64,000 bases of DNA from Vibrio sp. MEBiC08052 (GCF_001506075.1 NZ_KQ947475.1:909799-973798), one strand, 5' to 3'. Shown: positions 51,540 to 62,412, counted from the stretch's first letter. Made by a program: numbers and translations. Notes: generated from the letters alone by a model not told the origin.

Positions 51540-51675
51540 AAAGTTAATATTGTGGCGATTTGTTGGGAAAAAGCAATTAAAAATCTGTAACGAGATACAA
51601 AGGGGATTTGGGTGTATCTCCGACAGTCAGTTTGAGTATAATAGCCGACATTAATCAGTCGGATGGGGTAAAGCT

Positions 51676-52224
51676 TTGGCCAAACCAGCAGTGTTTCTGG
51701 ATCGCGATGGTGTGATCAATATTGATAGTGGTTATGTTCATGATGAGCATGATTTTCACTTCATTGATGGGGTTTTTGAAGCGACAAAACGCTTGAAAGA
51801 TATGGGGTATCTTTTAGTCGTGGTCACGAATCAGGCAGGTATCGCCCGAGGTTTGTTTACTGAAGATCGCTTTTTGAGCCTGACTCAGTGGATGGACTGG
51901 AACTTCATTGATCACGGAGTTGAGTTGGATGGGATCTATTATTGTCCGCATCATCCTGAGCATGGTCACGATAAATATAAACAGGACTGTGACTGCCGAA
52001 AACCTCAGCCCGGAATGTTTATTTCTGCGCGTGATTTTCTTAACATCGATATGGCCAATTCGGTGATGGTTGGTGATAAACCTTCAGATTTGGTTGCAGC
52101 TCAGGCCGCGGGGGTTGGTACTTCAATTCTGGTCCGCACCGGAAAACCGGTGACTGAAGCCGGTGAATCACTGGCTGATGTGGTGCTTGATAGCATCAAA
52201 GATGTACCAGCCTATTTGGCTTGA
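51676..52224 (+). CDS. gmhB: D-glycero-beta-D-manno-heptose 1,7-bisphosphate 7-phosphatase
   Basis: Removes the 7-phosphate in the ADP-heptose pathway for lipopolysaccharide core. The 182-residue HAD protein has the nucleophile motif [28 protein letters not shown], the zinc loop [23 protein letters not shown] and MVGDKPSDL. It starts with TTG (51676); a GGGGTAAAG ribosome-binding site lies just upstream. The divergent position to metN is the same as in E. coli. Confidence 0.95.
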   Translation: MAKPAVFLDRDGVINIDSGYVHDEHDFHFIDGVFEATKRLKDMGYLLVVVTNQAGIARGLFTEDRFLSLTQWMDWNFIDHGVELDGIYYCPHHPEHGHDKYKQDCDCRKPQPGMFISARDFLNIDMANSVMVGDKPSDLVAAQAAGVGTSILVRTGKPVTEAGESLADVVLDSIKDVPAYLA

Positions 52225-52431
52225 TGGCTTTTTATCGGTACAGCTACGTACAGAAAGTAAGCTTGAATTGATGAAATGATAAAATAAAGCAGAGAGGCGA
52301 TTTATCTGTCTGAGTCGCTTTGCTTTGGGTGATTGTCATTTGGGTTATCGTAATAATAAGTGGCATGTTGAATCGGACATTGCCATTGTAAGAAATCCGA
52401 AGCGAATCAGTTGCCTGAATGGCGATAGAAA

Positions 52432-52456
52432 AAAAGCCAGCGATACGCTGGCTTTT
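52432..52456 (-). terminator. Terminator of the tRNA-Tyr unit
   Basis: An 11-base perfect stem AAAAGCCAGCG/CGCTGGCTTTT with loop of three, followed by more T on the minus strand, just beyond the second tRNA. Confidence 0.88.
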
Positions 52457-52461
52457 CTATA

Positions 52462-52547
<86 letters not shown>

Positions 52548-52619
52548 GAGTGTTTTGTCATGCCTGAATTACTTTATCAAACCATTGCATGGAATTAAAT
52601 AATTCAACCATGTTGAATA

Positions 52620-52704
<85 letters not shown>

Positions 52705-52762
52705 AGGGTGTGCACTTTATAGTGAAGAAATATTCCCGATTCATCTCTTCGGTGCGGGGCGC

Positions 52763-52790
52763 ATCATAGCAAACCTATACGGCCTGTAAA
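52763..52790 (-). promoter_or_regulatory. Promoter of the tRNA-Tyr pair
   Basis: On the minus strand TTTACA, 16 bases, then TATGAT, followed by the GC-rich discriminator GCGCCCCGC. A GC discriminator is typical of stringently controlled stable-RNA promoters. Confidence 0.8.
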
Positions 52791-52930
52791 GCCTTTTCTA
52801 ATAATTTATGACTGAATGATGTCTTTTTGGACAAATGTGCTATTTCTTGTTCAACATCAGGTTATGTAAGACAAAATACTCTGTACTTTATCGTTTATAA
52901 TCACCAATCACCTTTATAATGACCATCCGT

Positions 52931-53536
52931 TTATGATGAACCGTAAGTGACAGAATATCGGGATGGTTTATGGTTCATCGCAAGTACCACGTTGAGTACG
53001 GCTGCGCTGAGTACTGAAACAGCAATCGTCGTTGTGGAGAGGTAAAATAACGATGCACAGACAATTGACGCATCAATACATAATTGTGTCTTACCTACAG
53101 AAATCCCTAATTTATCCTGAATAAATAAGCACAAAACGTTGAACCCGCCTAAGCTTGAACGGTGGCGAAAAAGGATCAACATCCCCAGCCCCATGAAAAG
53201 CCCTCCCGTGATCGCACAGTAAATAGCATTGACATGTGTCAACTGAATTAGATGTGAAAATAGATCGGTAAACAGAGAGACCAGTAGTCCGGAAATCAGA
53301 CTGTTCAGCGCGAATCGGCGGCCAAACCGTTTCCAGGCGAGCAAATAAAAAGGGGCATTACATAGCAGATACAGCACCCCAAAGGAGTAGGGGGTGAACT
53401 GATTGAGTAATAGTGCTAATCCTGCCGTTCCGCCGGTAATAGCATGGGCCGCTTGCAGAAACATAATTCCCTGAGCAACCAAAAAGCTACCGGTAATGAT
53501 GGCAATGATATCTTCCTGAAATGTGTGCTTTTCCAT
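52931..53536 (-). CDS. YitT family membrane protein
   Basis: A 201-residue protein with five to six membrane helices (IIAIITGSFLVAQGIMFLQAAH, GVLYLLCNAPFYLLAW, GGLFMGLGMLILFRHR and others). The pattern HAITGGTAGLALLL and RHRSSLGGFNVLCLFIQ is that of the YitT/DUF161 group, without the C-terminal DUF2179 domain. The function is unknown. It stands alone between the tRNA unit and divergent glyA. Confidence 0.88.
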   Translation of the reverse strand: MEKHTFQEDIIAIITGSFLVAQGIMFLQAAHAITGGTAGLALLLNQFTPYSFGVLYLLCNAPFYLLAWKRFGRRFALNSLISGLLVSLFTDLFSHLIQLTHVNAIYCAITGGLFMGLGMLILFRHRSSLGGFNVLCLFIQDKLGISVGKTQLCIDASIVCASLFYLSTTTIAVSVLSAAVLNVVLAMNHKPSRYSVTYGSS

Positions 53537-53620
53537 CGATAGTCAAAAAGTATTGGGATAATTTGCGGAGAATACTAAAGAAAAGGTGACGTTTTCGGTA
53601 GCTAGAAACGATAAATTCAG

Positions 53621-53659
53621 GTAAACCTATGTCTTTGGTACTTTACATCATGTAAACCT
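53621..53659. repeat. Direct repeats GTAAACCT, 31 bases apart, upstream of glyA and yitT-type gene
   Basis: Two copies at 53621-53628 and 53652-53659, about three helical turns apart. The second is part of the near-palindrome TTTACAT-C-ATGTAAA. They may be sites for a regulator of one of the divergent genes. No known regulator is assigned. Confidence 0.35.
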
Positions 53660-53787
53660 GAAAGTTGACACTCATGATTGCTATCATGGTGTGACTTTTC
53701 GGTATCATGAAAAAACTGCATGATAATTTGTATATTTGGGCTTTATGACATAAATCAATTTAGGTAGAATACGCGCCAAATTAAGTG

Positions 53788-53803
53788 ACGAAAACGTTTG
53801 CGT
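53788..53803 (+). promoter_or_regulatory. PurR operator of glyA
   Basis: ACGAAAACGTTTGCGT has one mismatch to the consensus. A TAGAAT (53765-53770) with TTTATG 17 bases upstream puts the start of transcription at about 53777, so the box overlaps the start of the message, as in E. coli glyA. Confidence 0.83.
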
Positions 53804-53859
53804 TAAGTCAGAATGTAGTTTTATTAAACTTTCCAGTCAATCTGAGTCAGGAGATACAG

Positions 53860-55110
53860 ATGCTTAAGCGTGATATGAATATCGCTGATTATGATGCGGA
53901 TCTTTTCGCAGCCATTCAAGAAGAAACTCTTCGTCAGGAAGAACACATTGAACTTATTGCTTCAGAAAACTACACCAGCCCACGCGTCATGGAAGCTCAA
54001 GGTTCTCAGCTGACCAATAAGTATGCAGAAGGCTATCCTGGTAAGCGCTATTATGGTGGTTGCGAGTATGTCGATAAAGTTGAAACATTAGCGATTGAAC
54101 GCGCATGTGAACTGTTTAACTGTGAATATGCAAACGTTCAGCCTCACTCAGGTTCTCAGGCTAACAGTGCCGTGTACATGGCATTATTGAATCCCGGTGA
54201 TACGGTTTTAGGGATGAGTCTGGCTCACGGTGGTCACTTAACGCATGGTTCTCCGGTTAACTTCTCAGGTAAACACTATCATGTGATCCCTTATGGGATT
54301 GATGAAACTGGTCAGATTAACTATGACGAAATGGAATCGCTGGCTGTTGAACATAAGCCGAAAATGATTATCGGTGGATTCTCTGCCTATTCACAGGTTG
54401 TGGATTGGGCTCGGATGCGTGAGATTGCTGATAAAGTCGGTGCTTACCTATTTGTCGATATGGCACATGTGGCAGGTCTGATTGCTGCCGGCGTTTATCC
54501 AACGCCTGTTCCGCATGCTCACGTTGTTACCACCACAACACATAAAACACTGGCTGGCCCTCGTGGTGGTTTGATTCTGTCGAACGCTGGTGAAGAGATG
54601 TACAAAAAACTGAACTCTGCTGTATTCCCCGGTGGTCAGGGTGGTCCTCTGATGCATGTGATTGCGGCAAAAGCGGTTGCGTTTAAAGAAGCGATGGAGC
54701 CTGAATTTAAAGCATATCAGGCTCGCGTTGTGCAAAATGCCAAAGCGATGGTTGCTCAGTTTCAGGCGCGTGGCTATAAAATCGTCTCGAATAGTACCGA
54801 AAACCACTTGTTCCTGGTTGATCTGATCGACAAAGATATCACCGGTAAAGAAGCGGATGCGGCACTCGGTGCAGCGAATATTACCGTCAATAAGAACTCT
54901 GTACCCAATGATCCACGGAGTCCGTTTGTGACTTCAGGCATTCGTGTCGGCACGCCAGCGATTACCCGACGTGGTTTCACGGCCGATGATGCAAAAGAGT
55001 TGGCAAACTGGATGTGTGATGTGCTGGACAATATCAATGACCCAAGCGTGATTGACGCGACGAAAGCAAAAGTTCTTGAAATTTGTAAGCGTCTGCCTGT
55101 CTACGCATAA
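53860..55110 (+). CDS. glyA: Serine hydroxymethyltransferase
   Basis: Interconverts serine and glycine with tetrahydrofolate. The 416-residue protein has the usual start [31 protein letters not shown], and the PLP-binding Lys in [14 protein letters not shown]. The ATG at 53860 has CAGGAG upstream; the frame is open upstream to 53785, which would run through the PurR box and is not the start. A terminator follows. Confidence 0.98.
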   Translation: MLKRDMNIADYDADLFAAIQEETLRQEEHIELIASENYTSPRVMEAQGSQLTNKYAEGYPGKRYYGGCEYVDKVETLAIERACELFNCEYANVQPHSGSQANSAVYMALLNPGDTVLGMSLAHGGHLTHGSPVNFSGKHYHVIPYGIDETGQINYDEMESLAVEHKPKMIIGGFSAYSQVVDWARMREIADKVGAYLFVDMAHVAGLIAAGVYPTPVPHAHVVTTTTHKTLAGPRGGLILSNAGEEMYKKLNSAVFPGGQGGPLMHVIAAKAVAFKEAMEPEFKAYQARVVQNAKAMVAQFQARGYKIVSNSTENHLFLVDLIDKDITGKEADAALGAANITVNKNSVPNDPRSPFVTSGIRVGTPAITRRGFTADDAKELANWMCDVLDNINDPSVIDATKAKVLEICKRLPVYA

Positions 55111-55133
55111 GCTATCTGCATTGCGATGATAAA

Positions 55134-55161
55134 AATAAACCCGCTTTTAAGCGGGTTTATT
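55134..55161. terminator. Terminator of glyA
   Basis: A 13-base perfect inverted repeat AATAAACCCGCTT and its complement around a two-base centre, with T-rich flank on the plus strand. Confidence 0.9.
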
Positions 55162-55256
55162 GTTTTGAGATAAAGTACATTCACAACCAAGCAAGAGATT
55201 CAAAAGTGCCGGCTAAACAGTAAAGTGACAGAAAACATCACCTCAAAATGCGGGGA

Positions 55257-55589
55257 TTAATCTTTAGAGATACTTAGTGTGGTGCCTGACTTACATTTGA
55301 ATAAGTAGTAGCTTTCACTCTCAGTAAATTTGCCCAACCCTTCGCCGTCACAGTAGTCAATGTTGATTCCACGCATCACTTCAAGTGTGCTTTCTGATTT
55401 GAGGGCAAATTTAGAGCCGTCGGCACAGACGATGCGGACACGTCCTGCATTATCCAGCGAGTAGACTTTCACGTCGGTATTACAAAGTTCAAAAGACGCT
55501 TCACGGTAGTTATCTTCTTTGGTATTTGAAGCACAACCTGCGAGTGTGACCGCGAGTCCAATGCCCCAGATAGTGGCAGTTTTCATCAT
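55257..55589 (-). CDS. Small lipoprotein, unknown function
   Basis: A 110-residue protein with a signal peptide ending in the lipobox LAGC at about residue 19. The mature part has four further cysteines (ELCNTDVKV, RIVCADG, DYCDGEG, FKCKSG) that could form two disulfides. It resembles small Vibrio lipoproteins of unknown function. AAGGATATAT precedes the first ATG. Confidence 0.8.
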   Translation of the reverse strand: MMKTATIWGIGLAVTLAGCASNTKEDNYREASFELCNTDVKVYSLDNAGRVRIVCADGSKFALKSESTLEVMRGINIDYCDGEGLGKFTESESYYLFKCKSGTTLSISKD

Positions 55590-55763
55590 ATATATCCTTA
55601 CATCGACAGTGAATTCAAGTTGCTCTCTAGACTATAGAACAACAATCATAGATTCAATATTACAACTCAAATTATGGCAATTGTTTCACATTTGCAATGA
55701 AGGTTATTTCTGAGCGAATCCAAAGCATTGATGTGAGAGAGCGTGCCGCAGAGAGAGTAATCA

Positions 55764-55784
55764 GGCCGGTGCAATGCACCGGCC
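55764..55784 (-). terminator. Hairpin after lipA
   Basis: A perfect eight-base GC-rich stem GGCCGGTG/CACCGGCC with loop CATTG on the minus strand, eight bases after the lipA stop. The following TGATTACTC is not a real T-run, so it may stabilise the 3' end rather than terminate. Confidence 0.5.
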
Positions 55785-55791
55785 ATCGGGA

Positions 55792-56757
55792 TTATTTTAC
55801 TTCAACACCTTTGGCTTGCAGATCGGCATGATAGGATGAACGAACAAACGGACCACATGCAGCATGCGTAAAGCCGAGTTCAAGCGCAATCTCTTTCAGC
55901 TCATCAAACTCTTCCGGTGGCACATACCGTTCAACGGGTAAGTGATGGCGGCTTGGTGCCAGATATTGACCCAGCGTCAGCATAGTTACACCATGTGCAC
56001 GCAGATCTTTAAGCACTTCGACAATCTCTTCTTTGGTTTCACCCAGTCCCATCATCAGGCCTGATTTGGTCGGGATGTCCGGGTGTTGCTGTTTGAATTT
56101 TTGTAATAATTCAAGAGACCATTTGTAGTTTGCGCCGGGTCTGACTTTCCGGTACAAGCGCGGTGCGGTTTCCAGATTGTGATTGAATACATCAGGCGGG
56201 TTATCTTGCAGGATATCCAGTGCGGTATCCATCCGGCCTCGAAAATCAGGCACCAGCGTTTCGATACGGATATCAGGGTTGAGCGTCCGGATTTCTCGGT
56301 TACAGTCCACAAAATGTTGGGCACCGCCATCACGTAAGTCATCCCGGTCAACCGATGTGATCACAACATATCTGAGTTTCATATCCCGGATAGTCTGCGC
56401 GAGTTTATGAGGCTCTTGCGCATCCGGTGTTAAAGGACGCCCATGTGCGACATCGCAGAAAGGGCAGCGACGCGTACAAATCGCCCCCAGAATCATAAAG
56501 GTTGCGGTACCATGATTAAAGCATTCTGCCAGATTGGGGCAGGACGCTTCTTCACAGACAGAATGTAGATTATTCTTGCGCATAGCAGATTTAATATCCT
56601 GAATACGCTGACTATCTGTTGGGAGTTTAATCTTCATCCACGCGGGTTTACGCAGTTGCTCTTTCTGTTCGGTCGGCATGTTTTTGACCGGAATCAGTGC
56701 CATTTTATCAGCGTCGCGATATTTGACGCCTTTTTCCATTTGAATTGGTTTGCTCAT
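55792..56757 (-). CDS. lipA: Lipoyl synthase
   Basis: A radical-SAM enzyme that inserts two sulfurs into octanoyl groups on lipoyl domains. The 321-residue protein shows the auxiliary cluster motif [12 protein letters not shown] and the radical SAM motif CTRRCPFC, with the family end [10 protein letters not shown]. It overlaps the lipB stop by four bases, in the operon ybeD-lipB-lipA. Confidence 0.97.
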   Translation of the reverse strand: MSKPIQMEKGVKYRDADKMALIPVKNMPTEQKEQLRKPAWMKIKLPTDSQRIQDIKSAMRKNNLHSVCEEASCPNLAECFNHGTATFMILGAICTRRCPFCDVAHGRPLTPDAQEPHKLAQTIRDMKLRYVVITSVDRDDLRDGGAQHFVDCNREIRTLNPDIRIETLVPDFRGRMDTALDILQDNPPDVFNHNLETAPRLYRKVRPGANYKWSLELLQKFKQQHPDIPTKSGLMMGLGETKEEIVEVLKDLRAHGVTMLTLGQYLAPSRHHLPVERYVPPEEFDELKEIALELGFTHAACGPFVRSSYHADLQAKGVEVK

Positions 56758-57413
56758 GATATTGCTTCTGTTCTGAATTCTATATGCTCGTAACCCAGTG
56801 TTGTTACAAGCGTTGTGATGAGTTGTTCTTCGACGGTTTGCATGTCGGACGGACCACCGAGTTCACTGACCTGAACCATCTCCATACCTTGGTAGCCACA
56901 AGGGTTGATTCTTAAAAATGGTGATAAATCCATATTGACATTCAGAGCCAGCCCATGAAAAGAGCAGCCTCTGCGAATTCGTAGTCCCAGAGAACAGATC
57001 TTTTTATTCTCGACATACACACCGGGCGCATCTGCTCTGGCCCGTGACTGAATATGAAATGTATTCAGTGTTTCGATGACAATATTTTCAATGTGTGTGA
57101 CGAGTTCTCTGACACCGAGTTTCTTACGTTTTAAATCGAGTAGAAAATAAACAACCAGTTGCCCGGGGCCATGATAGGTGACTTGCCCGCCGCGATCACT
57201 CTGGACGACGGGGATGTCTCCCGGGTTGAGAATGTGTTCTGCTTTTCCGGCTTGACCCTGAGTAAAAACAGGATGATGTTCAACCAGCCAGACTTCATCA
57301 CAGGTTTTATCCGTTCGCTGGTTGGTAAAATCGTGCATCGCTTGCCAGATAGGCTGATAGTCCTGTTGACCGAGTCGTTTGATAACGAGTTGGTTCTCCA
57401 TAGTATGACTCAT
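56754..57413 (-). CDS. lipB: Octanoyltransferase LipB
   Basis: Moves octanoate from acyl carrier protein to lipoyl domains. The 219-residue protein has [21 protein letters not shown], the catalytic Lys in the [20 protein letters not shown] region and the Cys in [11 protein letters not shown]. An in-frame ATG four codons in (57401) is an alternative start. Confidence 0.96.
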   Translation of the reverse strand: MSHTMENQLVIKRLGQQDYQPIWQAMHDFTNQRTDKTCDEVWLVEHHPVFTQGQAGKAEHILNPGDIPVVQSDRGGQVTYHGPGQLVVYFLLDLKRKKLGVRELVTHIENIVIETLNTFHIQSRARADAPGVYVENKKICSLGLRIRRGCSFHGLALNVNMDLSPFLRINPCGYQGMEMVQVSELGGPSDMQTVEEQLITTLVTTLGYEHIEFRTEAIS

Positions 57414-57616
57414 CCGCGATAAATAAAGTATTTGGATTATAAACTGCTTCGAGCAATGGAACTACTCAATGATGATAAAAAATGGCCGCATCTTTGGATG
57501 AGCCATTCTAACGATTTGATTGATAAGGAAAGATTACCGTTGTTGTCTTTCAAAAAAAATTGAATTTTTCAAAAAATAATAGAATTTATGGATGTGTATC
57601 CGGCTATCTGTCTCGC

Positions 57617-57895
57617 TTACAGAACCATACGCACAATATCGATCTCACCTAGCTCTTTATAGAGTGTTTCAACCTGTTCGATCGATGTTGCGGTGATATT
57701 GACGGAAACTGAATGATAGTTCCCTTTCGCGCTAGGCTTGATGGTCGGGCTGTAATCTCCGGGGGCATGACGCTGTATAACCTCAAGAACTAGTTCTGGT
57801 AACTCCGGTTTTGCATGACCCATAACCTTGTAGGTAAACGAACAAGGAAATTCAAGCAAGTCTTTTAGTTTAGCATCTGAGTTTATTGTTAACAT
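57617..57895 (-). CDS. ybeD: UPF0250 (DUF493) family protein YbeD
   Basis: A 92-residue protein with a ferredoxin-like fold known from E. coli Ybe[24 protein letters not shown] and [31 protein letters not shown]. The function is not settled. The frame extends upstream, but [16 protein letters not shown] is the family start, with GGAG 12 bases upstream. It precedes lipB by 203 bases. Confidence 0.93.
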   Translation of the reverse strand: MLTINSDAKLKDLLEFPCSFTYKVMGHAKPELPELVLEVIQRHAPGDYSPTIKPSAKGNYHSVSVNITATSIEQVETLYKELGEIDIVRMVL

Positions 57896-58300
57896 AAGTG
57901 CAACTCCGGCTGAGGTCGATAGGTAAGGAAGGGAATAATACTGATTAATGACATGGATCTCAAGATGCACTTTTATGTTCAAATTGTGCGTGTTTGTGTG
58001 GTTTCACGCAAACTTTAGCGGTTTATTGAATGACTTTAGTTATATAAAGTGAGTTGGTATTTTTATTATGAATTTACCAGAATGCTGCTTTAGTGAAGGG
58101 AGTAGCCCTAGAGAAAAAATAAATGTATAAAGATTAATGTGTTAGTGAAATGCTATGCAGATGAGGGTGATCGACCGCGGTAAATTTTATATTGAGCGTA
58201 TCGTTTATGCAACTAATTGGTATATGCTGAAACTGCATCTTGGGGTTATTTTGATAGAGATGACATTGTTTTTGTCGTGAGTTTAGTAGGTTAAGAAATA
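57896..58300. other. AT-rich divergent spacer between ybeD and the hybrid kinase
   Basis: About 400 bases, visibly richer in A and T than the neighbouring genes. It should contain promoters for both divergent genes. I see no gene, no clear operator and no repeat ends that would mark an inserted element. A 20-codon ATG frame at 58068 lacks a ribosome-binding site. Confidence 0.4.
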
Positions 58301-60208
58301 ATGCAGCAGATTGCTAAAAACGCTCATCGTAAAGGGTTGCGTATTAAAGAAACATGGAAATTTGTCCTATTCAGTTGTGTGTATGTGATTTCCTGTATTT
58401 CTTTTGTTGCATATCTTTATGTACAAGCGAAGCAGTCGATCGAAGATGATCTGAATAATCGGCTCTATCACGGTGCTTTGGTTGCCTCTGCAGTTCTGGG
58501 AGAGCATTACCATGATGGATTAGTCAATAAGCACTCTAAAACTGAAGCAGAAGATTGGCATGCCATCGAGCGATTGACCGAATATAGCAGAAAGATGGAT
58601 CTGACTTATATTTATACGGTGATTGAGCGGGGTGGGCAGGCTGTCCTCGTTTCATCCAGCGCGTCCGAAGACGAGTTGAAAAATAATACCTATGTTCGTT
58701 TTTTCGATCCCTATCCTGATGCCAGTCACCAATTACTGACCGCATTACATGAAAATCGCATTATCTGGGCAGATTATGATGATCATTGGGGCGATTTTCG
58801 TGCTGTTTTTGTCCCGATGTATTCCGCTGATGGTTCACGTTATGTTGCCGCGGCTGAGATGTCGATGAGGGAGTATTATGCACACCAGAAGGCAGAAGAA
58901 GGTGAGACCCGGCTTCGGTTGGCAGGGTTTTCTATTTTTCTCTTCATTAATTTCAGTATATTGGTGGGGGTTTATTTAACGTATATCCGACATAACTTGA
59001 TGCAGTTACGCCGAAGTACAGCTGCACTACAAGCGGCCAGAAAAACAGCCGAGTCCGCCAATCGGGCCAAAAGTAAGTTTGTTGCTGTCATGAGTCATGA
59101 AATCCGGACACCGTTGAATGGTATTCTCGGGGCAACCGAACTTCTGAGTCATTCTCGTCTGGATACCAAGCAGCAGGAGTTTCTTAATATTATTGAGTCT
59201 GGCGGGAGTTCTTTACTGGCGATTGTGAATGATATCCTTGACCTGTCGAAAATCGAGGCGGATAAAATCACCTTTGAGCCTGATAACTTTGAACTTCGTC
59301 CACTCATATCGACTGTGATTGATTTAATTCGTCCACAACTAAAATCTTCGGAGATTCAACTGAGTTACGAGATCGGCGATTTTGTGCCTCAATATATCCG
59401 CAGCGACCCCAAAAAACTGCAACAGATTTTGATTAATTTGTTAGGCAATGCAGCCAAGTTTACTTATCACGGCGAAATTCATCTTAGCGTGAGTTTAGCG
59501 TGCAGCGATAGTGATCCCCGTCTTGTGTTTAAAATCAAGGATTCAGGGATCGGCATTGAACAAGAGCACCTGAAACGTCTGTTCCAGCCTTTTATGCAAA
59601 TCGGCTCTCATGTGGGCGGGACGGGGTTAGGACTCTCGATTTGTAAGAGCTTTGTTGAAATGATGGGGGGAGATATTCAGGTTGAAAGTATGCCCGGACT
59701 CGGTGCAACATTTTGGTTTGATATTCCCTATCAGGTGGTCGGGCAGGTCGGTGGTCAGTCAGATAAAAGCGGCCAATCGATCCCGCATTGTACCCCGCTG
59801 AATATTCTGGTGGTCGATGACAGTTCTCTCAATCAGTCATTAGCACGATTTATGTTGGAAAAGTTAGGTCACCGGGTTTATACCGTCGAAGACGGCACTC
59901 AAGTGCTGAAGGCGGTACAAAACAGCAATTATGATGTGATCTTAATGGATATCTACATGAGTAAGATGAACGGGATGGAAGCAACACGTGAAATCCGTCG
60001 TCAGACTGAGATGAAACAGCCTTATATCGTTGCTTATACGGCTAATGCCAGTGAAGAAGATATTGAGCAGTACAAAATCTGTGGGATGGATGATGTACTG
60101 CCCAAACCTGCGCAGCTTAAAGATATCGAAAGAGTTTTGCGTCGTGAGTCATTACTCTGGCCAAAACGGTTGTCCGCGCAGGGTGAGCAATCAACAACCA
60201 GTATATAG
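58301..60208 (+). CDS. Hybrid sensor histidine kinase with receiver domain
   Basis: A 635-residue inner-membrane kinase. TM1 is at about residues 22-42, a periplasmic sensor at about 43-205 and TM2 at 207-228. The HisKA has phospho-acceptor His266 ([11 protein letters not shown]), the HATPase has [15 protein letters not shown] and GGTGLGLSI, and the C-terminal receiver has phospho-acceptor Asp550 ([13 protein letters not shown]) and Lys602. There is no Hpt domain and no response regulator gene nearby, so the partner is unknown. No sensor family is recognised. It interrupts the usual ybeD-dacA neighbourhood; a terminator follows. Confidence 0.93.
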   Translation: MQQIAKNAHRKGLRIKETWKFVLFSCVYVISCISFVAYLYVQAKQSIEDDLNNRLYHGALVASAVLGEHYHDGLVNKHSKTEAEDWHAIERLTEYSRKMDLTYIYTVIERGGQAVLVSSSASEDELKNNTYVRFFDPYPDASHQLLTALHENRIIWADYDDHWGDFRAVFVPMYSADGSRYVAAAEMSMREYYAHQKAEEGETRLRLAGFSIFLFINFSILVGVYLTYIRHNLMQLRRSTAALQAARKTAESANRAKSKFVAVMSHEIRTPLNGILGATELLSHSRLDTKQQEFLNIIESGGSSLLAIVNDILDLSKIEADKITFEPDNFELRPLISTVIDLIRPQLKSSEIQLSYEIGDFVPQYIRSDPKKLQQILINLLGNAAKFTYHGEIHLSVSLACSDSDPRLVFKIKDSGIGIEQEHLKRLFQPFMQIGSHVGGTGLGLSICKSFVEMMGGDIQVESMPGLGATFWFDIPYQVVGQVGGQSDKSGQSIPHCTPLNILVVDDSSLNQSLARFMLEKLGHRVYTVEDGTQVLKAVQNSNYDVILMDIYMSKMNGMEATREIRRQTEMKQPYIVAYTANASEEDIEQYKICGMDDVLPKPAQLKDIERVLRRESLLWPKRLSAQGEQSTTSI

Positions 60209-60273
60209 CCTTGGGTGAATTGCTCGATAGAACGAGATGTGGATTGTATCAAAATAAAAAAGTCCGCCAAAAT

Positions 60274-60307
60274 AAAAAAGCCTGATATTAAATCAGGCTT
60301 TTTTATT
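60274..60307. terminator. Bidirectional terminator between hybrid kinase and dacA
   Basis: AAAAAAGCCTGAT and ATCAGGCTTTTTT form a 13-base stem around ATTAA, with A- and T-runs on both sides. Confidence 0.93.
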
Positions 60308-60340
60308 GAGAGTGAATGCTACATCACATTATGATCCGGA

Positions 60341-61519
60341 TTAGAATAATCCTTTAAATAACAAGATGATGTAATCCCATAGACGACTGAAAATACCACC
60401 TTTTTGGACATCTTCCAGCGCGATTAACGGATATTGGGCAACATCTTTACCTTCTAGCTGATAATACAGTTTACCGACGACGTCACCTTTTTTAATCGGT
60501 GCTTCCAGCTCTTTCTCTAAGACGAAGCTGGCTTTCAGGTTTTTCGCTTGCCCTCTTGGTAACGTGACATAAGTATCTTTATCAACACCTAATGCAACGG
60601 TGTCTTTGTTACCCATCCAGATGCGTTCGTTAATAAACGTTTCTCCGGCTTTATGTGGTGCTACCGTTTCAAAGAAGCGGAAACCGTAGCTGAGCAGTTT
60701 TTTACTTTCTGACTTCCGTGCATTCGTACTTTTTGTTCCCATCACCACAGCAATCAAACGCATGTTGCCTTCTGTCGCTGAGCTAACGAGGCTGTAACCA
60801 GCATGGCTGGTGTGGCCGGTCTTGATACCATCAACGTTCATGCTCTTATCCCAGAGCAGGCCGTTGCGGTTATATTGGGTAATGCCGTTATAGGTGAATT
60901 TCTTTTCAGAATAGAGTTTATATTCGTTCGGCACATCGCGAATCAATGCTTGTGCCAAAATCGCCATATCATAAGGGGTTGAATAGTGATTGCCGTGGTC
61001 CAGTCCATGCACATTCTCAAAATGGGTATTCTTCATACCGATAGTGTTGGCCCAGGCATTCATCAAATCGACAAACGCATCTTCGGAACCTGCGACATGC
61101 TCAGCCATGGCAACACAAGCATCATTGCCGGATTGGATGATGATACCGCGGTTCAAGTCTTTCACTTTCACGGTCGTTCCGACTTCGATGAACATTTTGG
61201 AGGAATCCGGAAAGTTTTTCGCCCAGGCGTTTTTACTGATAACCACATCGTCATCCGGGGAGATATTGCCACGGGCTAGTTCTTGGCCGATGACATAACT
61301 GGTCATCATTTTGGTCAAACTGGCTGGGGGCAGTTTGGTGTTCATCTCTTTTTCTGCAAGGACTTTACCTGAATGATAATCCATCAGAACATAGCCTCGG
61401 GCTGCAATTTGAGGTGCATCCGGAACCACTATCGGAGAGGCTGAAGCAGTGAATGTAAATATCGCCGCTAAGGCAATAAAAGGAGTAGAAATCGACTTCA
61501 AAAGTATTTTTTTATTCAT
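60341..61519 (-). CDS. dacA: D-alanyl-D-alanine carboxypeptidase (PBP5/6 type)
   Basis: Trims the terminal D-Ala from peptidoglycan pentapeptides in the periplasm. The 392-residue protein has a signal peptide, the active-site SLTKMM, SGNDA and KTGHTS, and a C-terminal amphipathic anchor (IFSRLWDYIILLFKGLF). It is the last gene of mrdA-rodA-rlpA-dacA, 98 bases after rlpA. Confidence 0.97.
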   Translation of the reverse strand: MNKKILLKSISTPFIALAAIFTFTASASPIVVPDAPQIAARGYVLMDYHSGKVLAEKEMNTKLPPASLTKMMTSYVIGQELARGNISPDDDVVISKNAWAKNFPDSSKMFIEVGTTVKVKDLNRGIIIQSGNDACVAMAEHVAGSEDAFVDLMNAWANTIGMKNTHFENVHGLDHGNHYSTPYDMAILAQALIRDVPNEYKLYSEKKFTYNGITQYNRNGLLWDKSMNVDGIKTGHTSHAGYSLVSSATEGNMRLIAVVMGTKSTNARKSESKKLLSYGFRFFETVAPHKAGETFINERIWMGNKDTVALGVDKDTYVTLPRGQAKNLKASFVLEKELEAPIKKGDVVGKLYYQLEGKDVAQYPLIALEDVQKGGIFSRLWDYIILLFKGLF

Positions 61520-61617
61520 GATAAATGCAGAATTTTACAATTAGTTATGTATATCTTAACAGAAACTCATTTTCTCAAGCCAGACCCAAAGGGCGATTCG
61601 GCCAGATTTTCCGGTAT

Positions 61618-62412
61618 TTATTGTATCAGCCGGTGTTTCCTGATAAAGGCGGTGCTGTAGCCCAGTTGTTTCACCTGTTCCAGTGTCTGTTGAGTCTGGG
61701 AGTAGTCATGAAATGGTCCAAGGAAAACCCGATGACTACCGTTTAGGCTATCGATATAACTGGTCACAGATAACTTCTGACTCAAATCTTGCGATAAAGT
61801 TCGGGTTCTTTCCAAATGTGTTGAAGAAGAAACTTGAATGACGTAGTCAGATTGGTGTTTTTTCGGGGGAGCCGCCGCCGTCATGGTTGGGCGGTCATAA
61901 GTGAGTACCTCTATTTTGACGGGGGCCGTGCCCGTTCGGATTACGTCAAGCTTGAATGCCGCGGCATAGCTTAAATCGATAATTCTTCCGGTGTGGAAAG
62001 GTCCGCGGTCATTGACGCGAACAATAGCCGTTTTACCATTATTCGTGTTGGTGACCCTGACATAGCTGGGAATCGGTAACGTTTTATGGGCTGCGGTCAT
62101 GGAGTACATGTCATAAATCTCGCCATTGGAGGTTTGATGGCCATGGAATTTTTTGCCATACCAAGAGGCAAGCCCTTGTTCTTTGAATCCATTTGGATTT
62201 TTGATGATATGGTATTTCTTTCCTCTAACAGTATAGTCTCTGTTTCCGCCAAGACTATAAGGTTCGTACTTTGGATGGGCATCCTCAATATTATCAACGG
62301 AGATGGGTTGTTTGGGGGCCACATCATTACGGATATCATAACGGCCGGAAGAGCTACAGCCAGCCATGAATAGAAGGATTGAGCTATAATATAGAAGCAG
62401 TCGAACGCTCAT
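61618..62412 (-). CDS. rlpA: Septal-ring lytic transglycosylase RlpA
   Basis: A 264-residue lipoprotein (lipobox FMAGC). The double-psi beta-barrel (GLASWYGKKFHGHQTSNGEIYDM, RVNDRGPFHTGRIIDLSYAAA) holds the putative catalytic residues, and a C-terminal SPOR domain (DYVIQVSSSTHLERTRTL to the end) binds denuded glycan at the septum. It overlaps rodA by one base. Confidence 0.95.
   Translation of the reverse strand: MSVRLLLYYSSILLFMAGCSSSGRYDIRNDVAPKQPISVDNIEDAHPKYEPYSLGGNRDYTVRGKKYHIIKNPNGFKEQGLASWYGKKFHGHQTSNGEIYDMYSMTAAHKTLPIPSYVRVTNTNNGKTAIVRVNDRGPFHTGRIIDLSYAAAFKLDVIRTGTAPVKIEVLTYDRPTMTAAAPPKKHQSDYVIQVSSSTHLERTRTLSQDLSQKLSVTSYIDSLNGSHRVFLGPFHDYSQTQQTLEQVKQLGYSTAFIRKHRLIQ

Noticed and set aside
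58068..58130. 20-codon frame between ybeD and the hybrid kinase
   Set aside because: No ribosome-binding site and very short.
60241..60280. Short repeat of AAAATAAAAAAG around GTCCGCC near the kinase terminator
   Set aside because: Two copies of an A-rich 12-mer beside a terminator; most likely chance or terminator decay.
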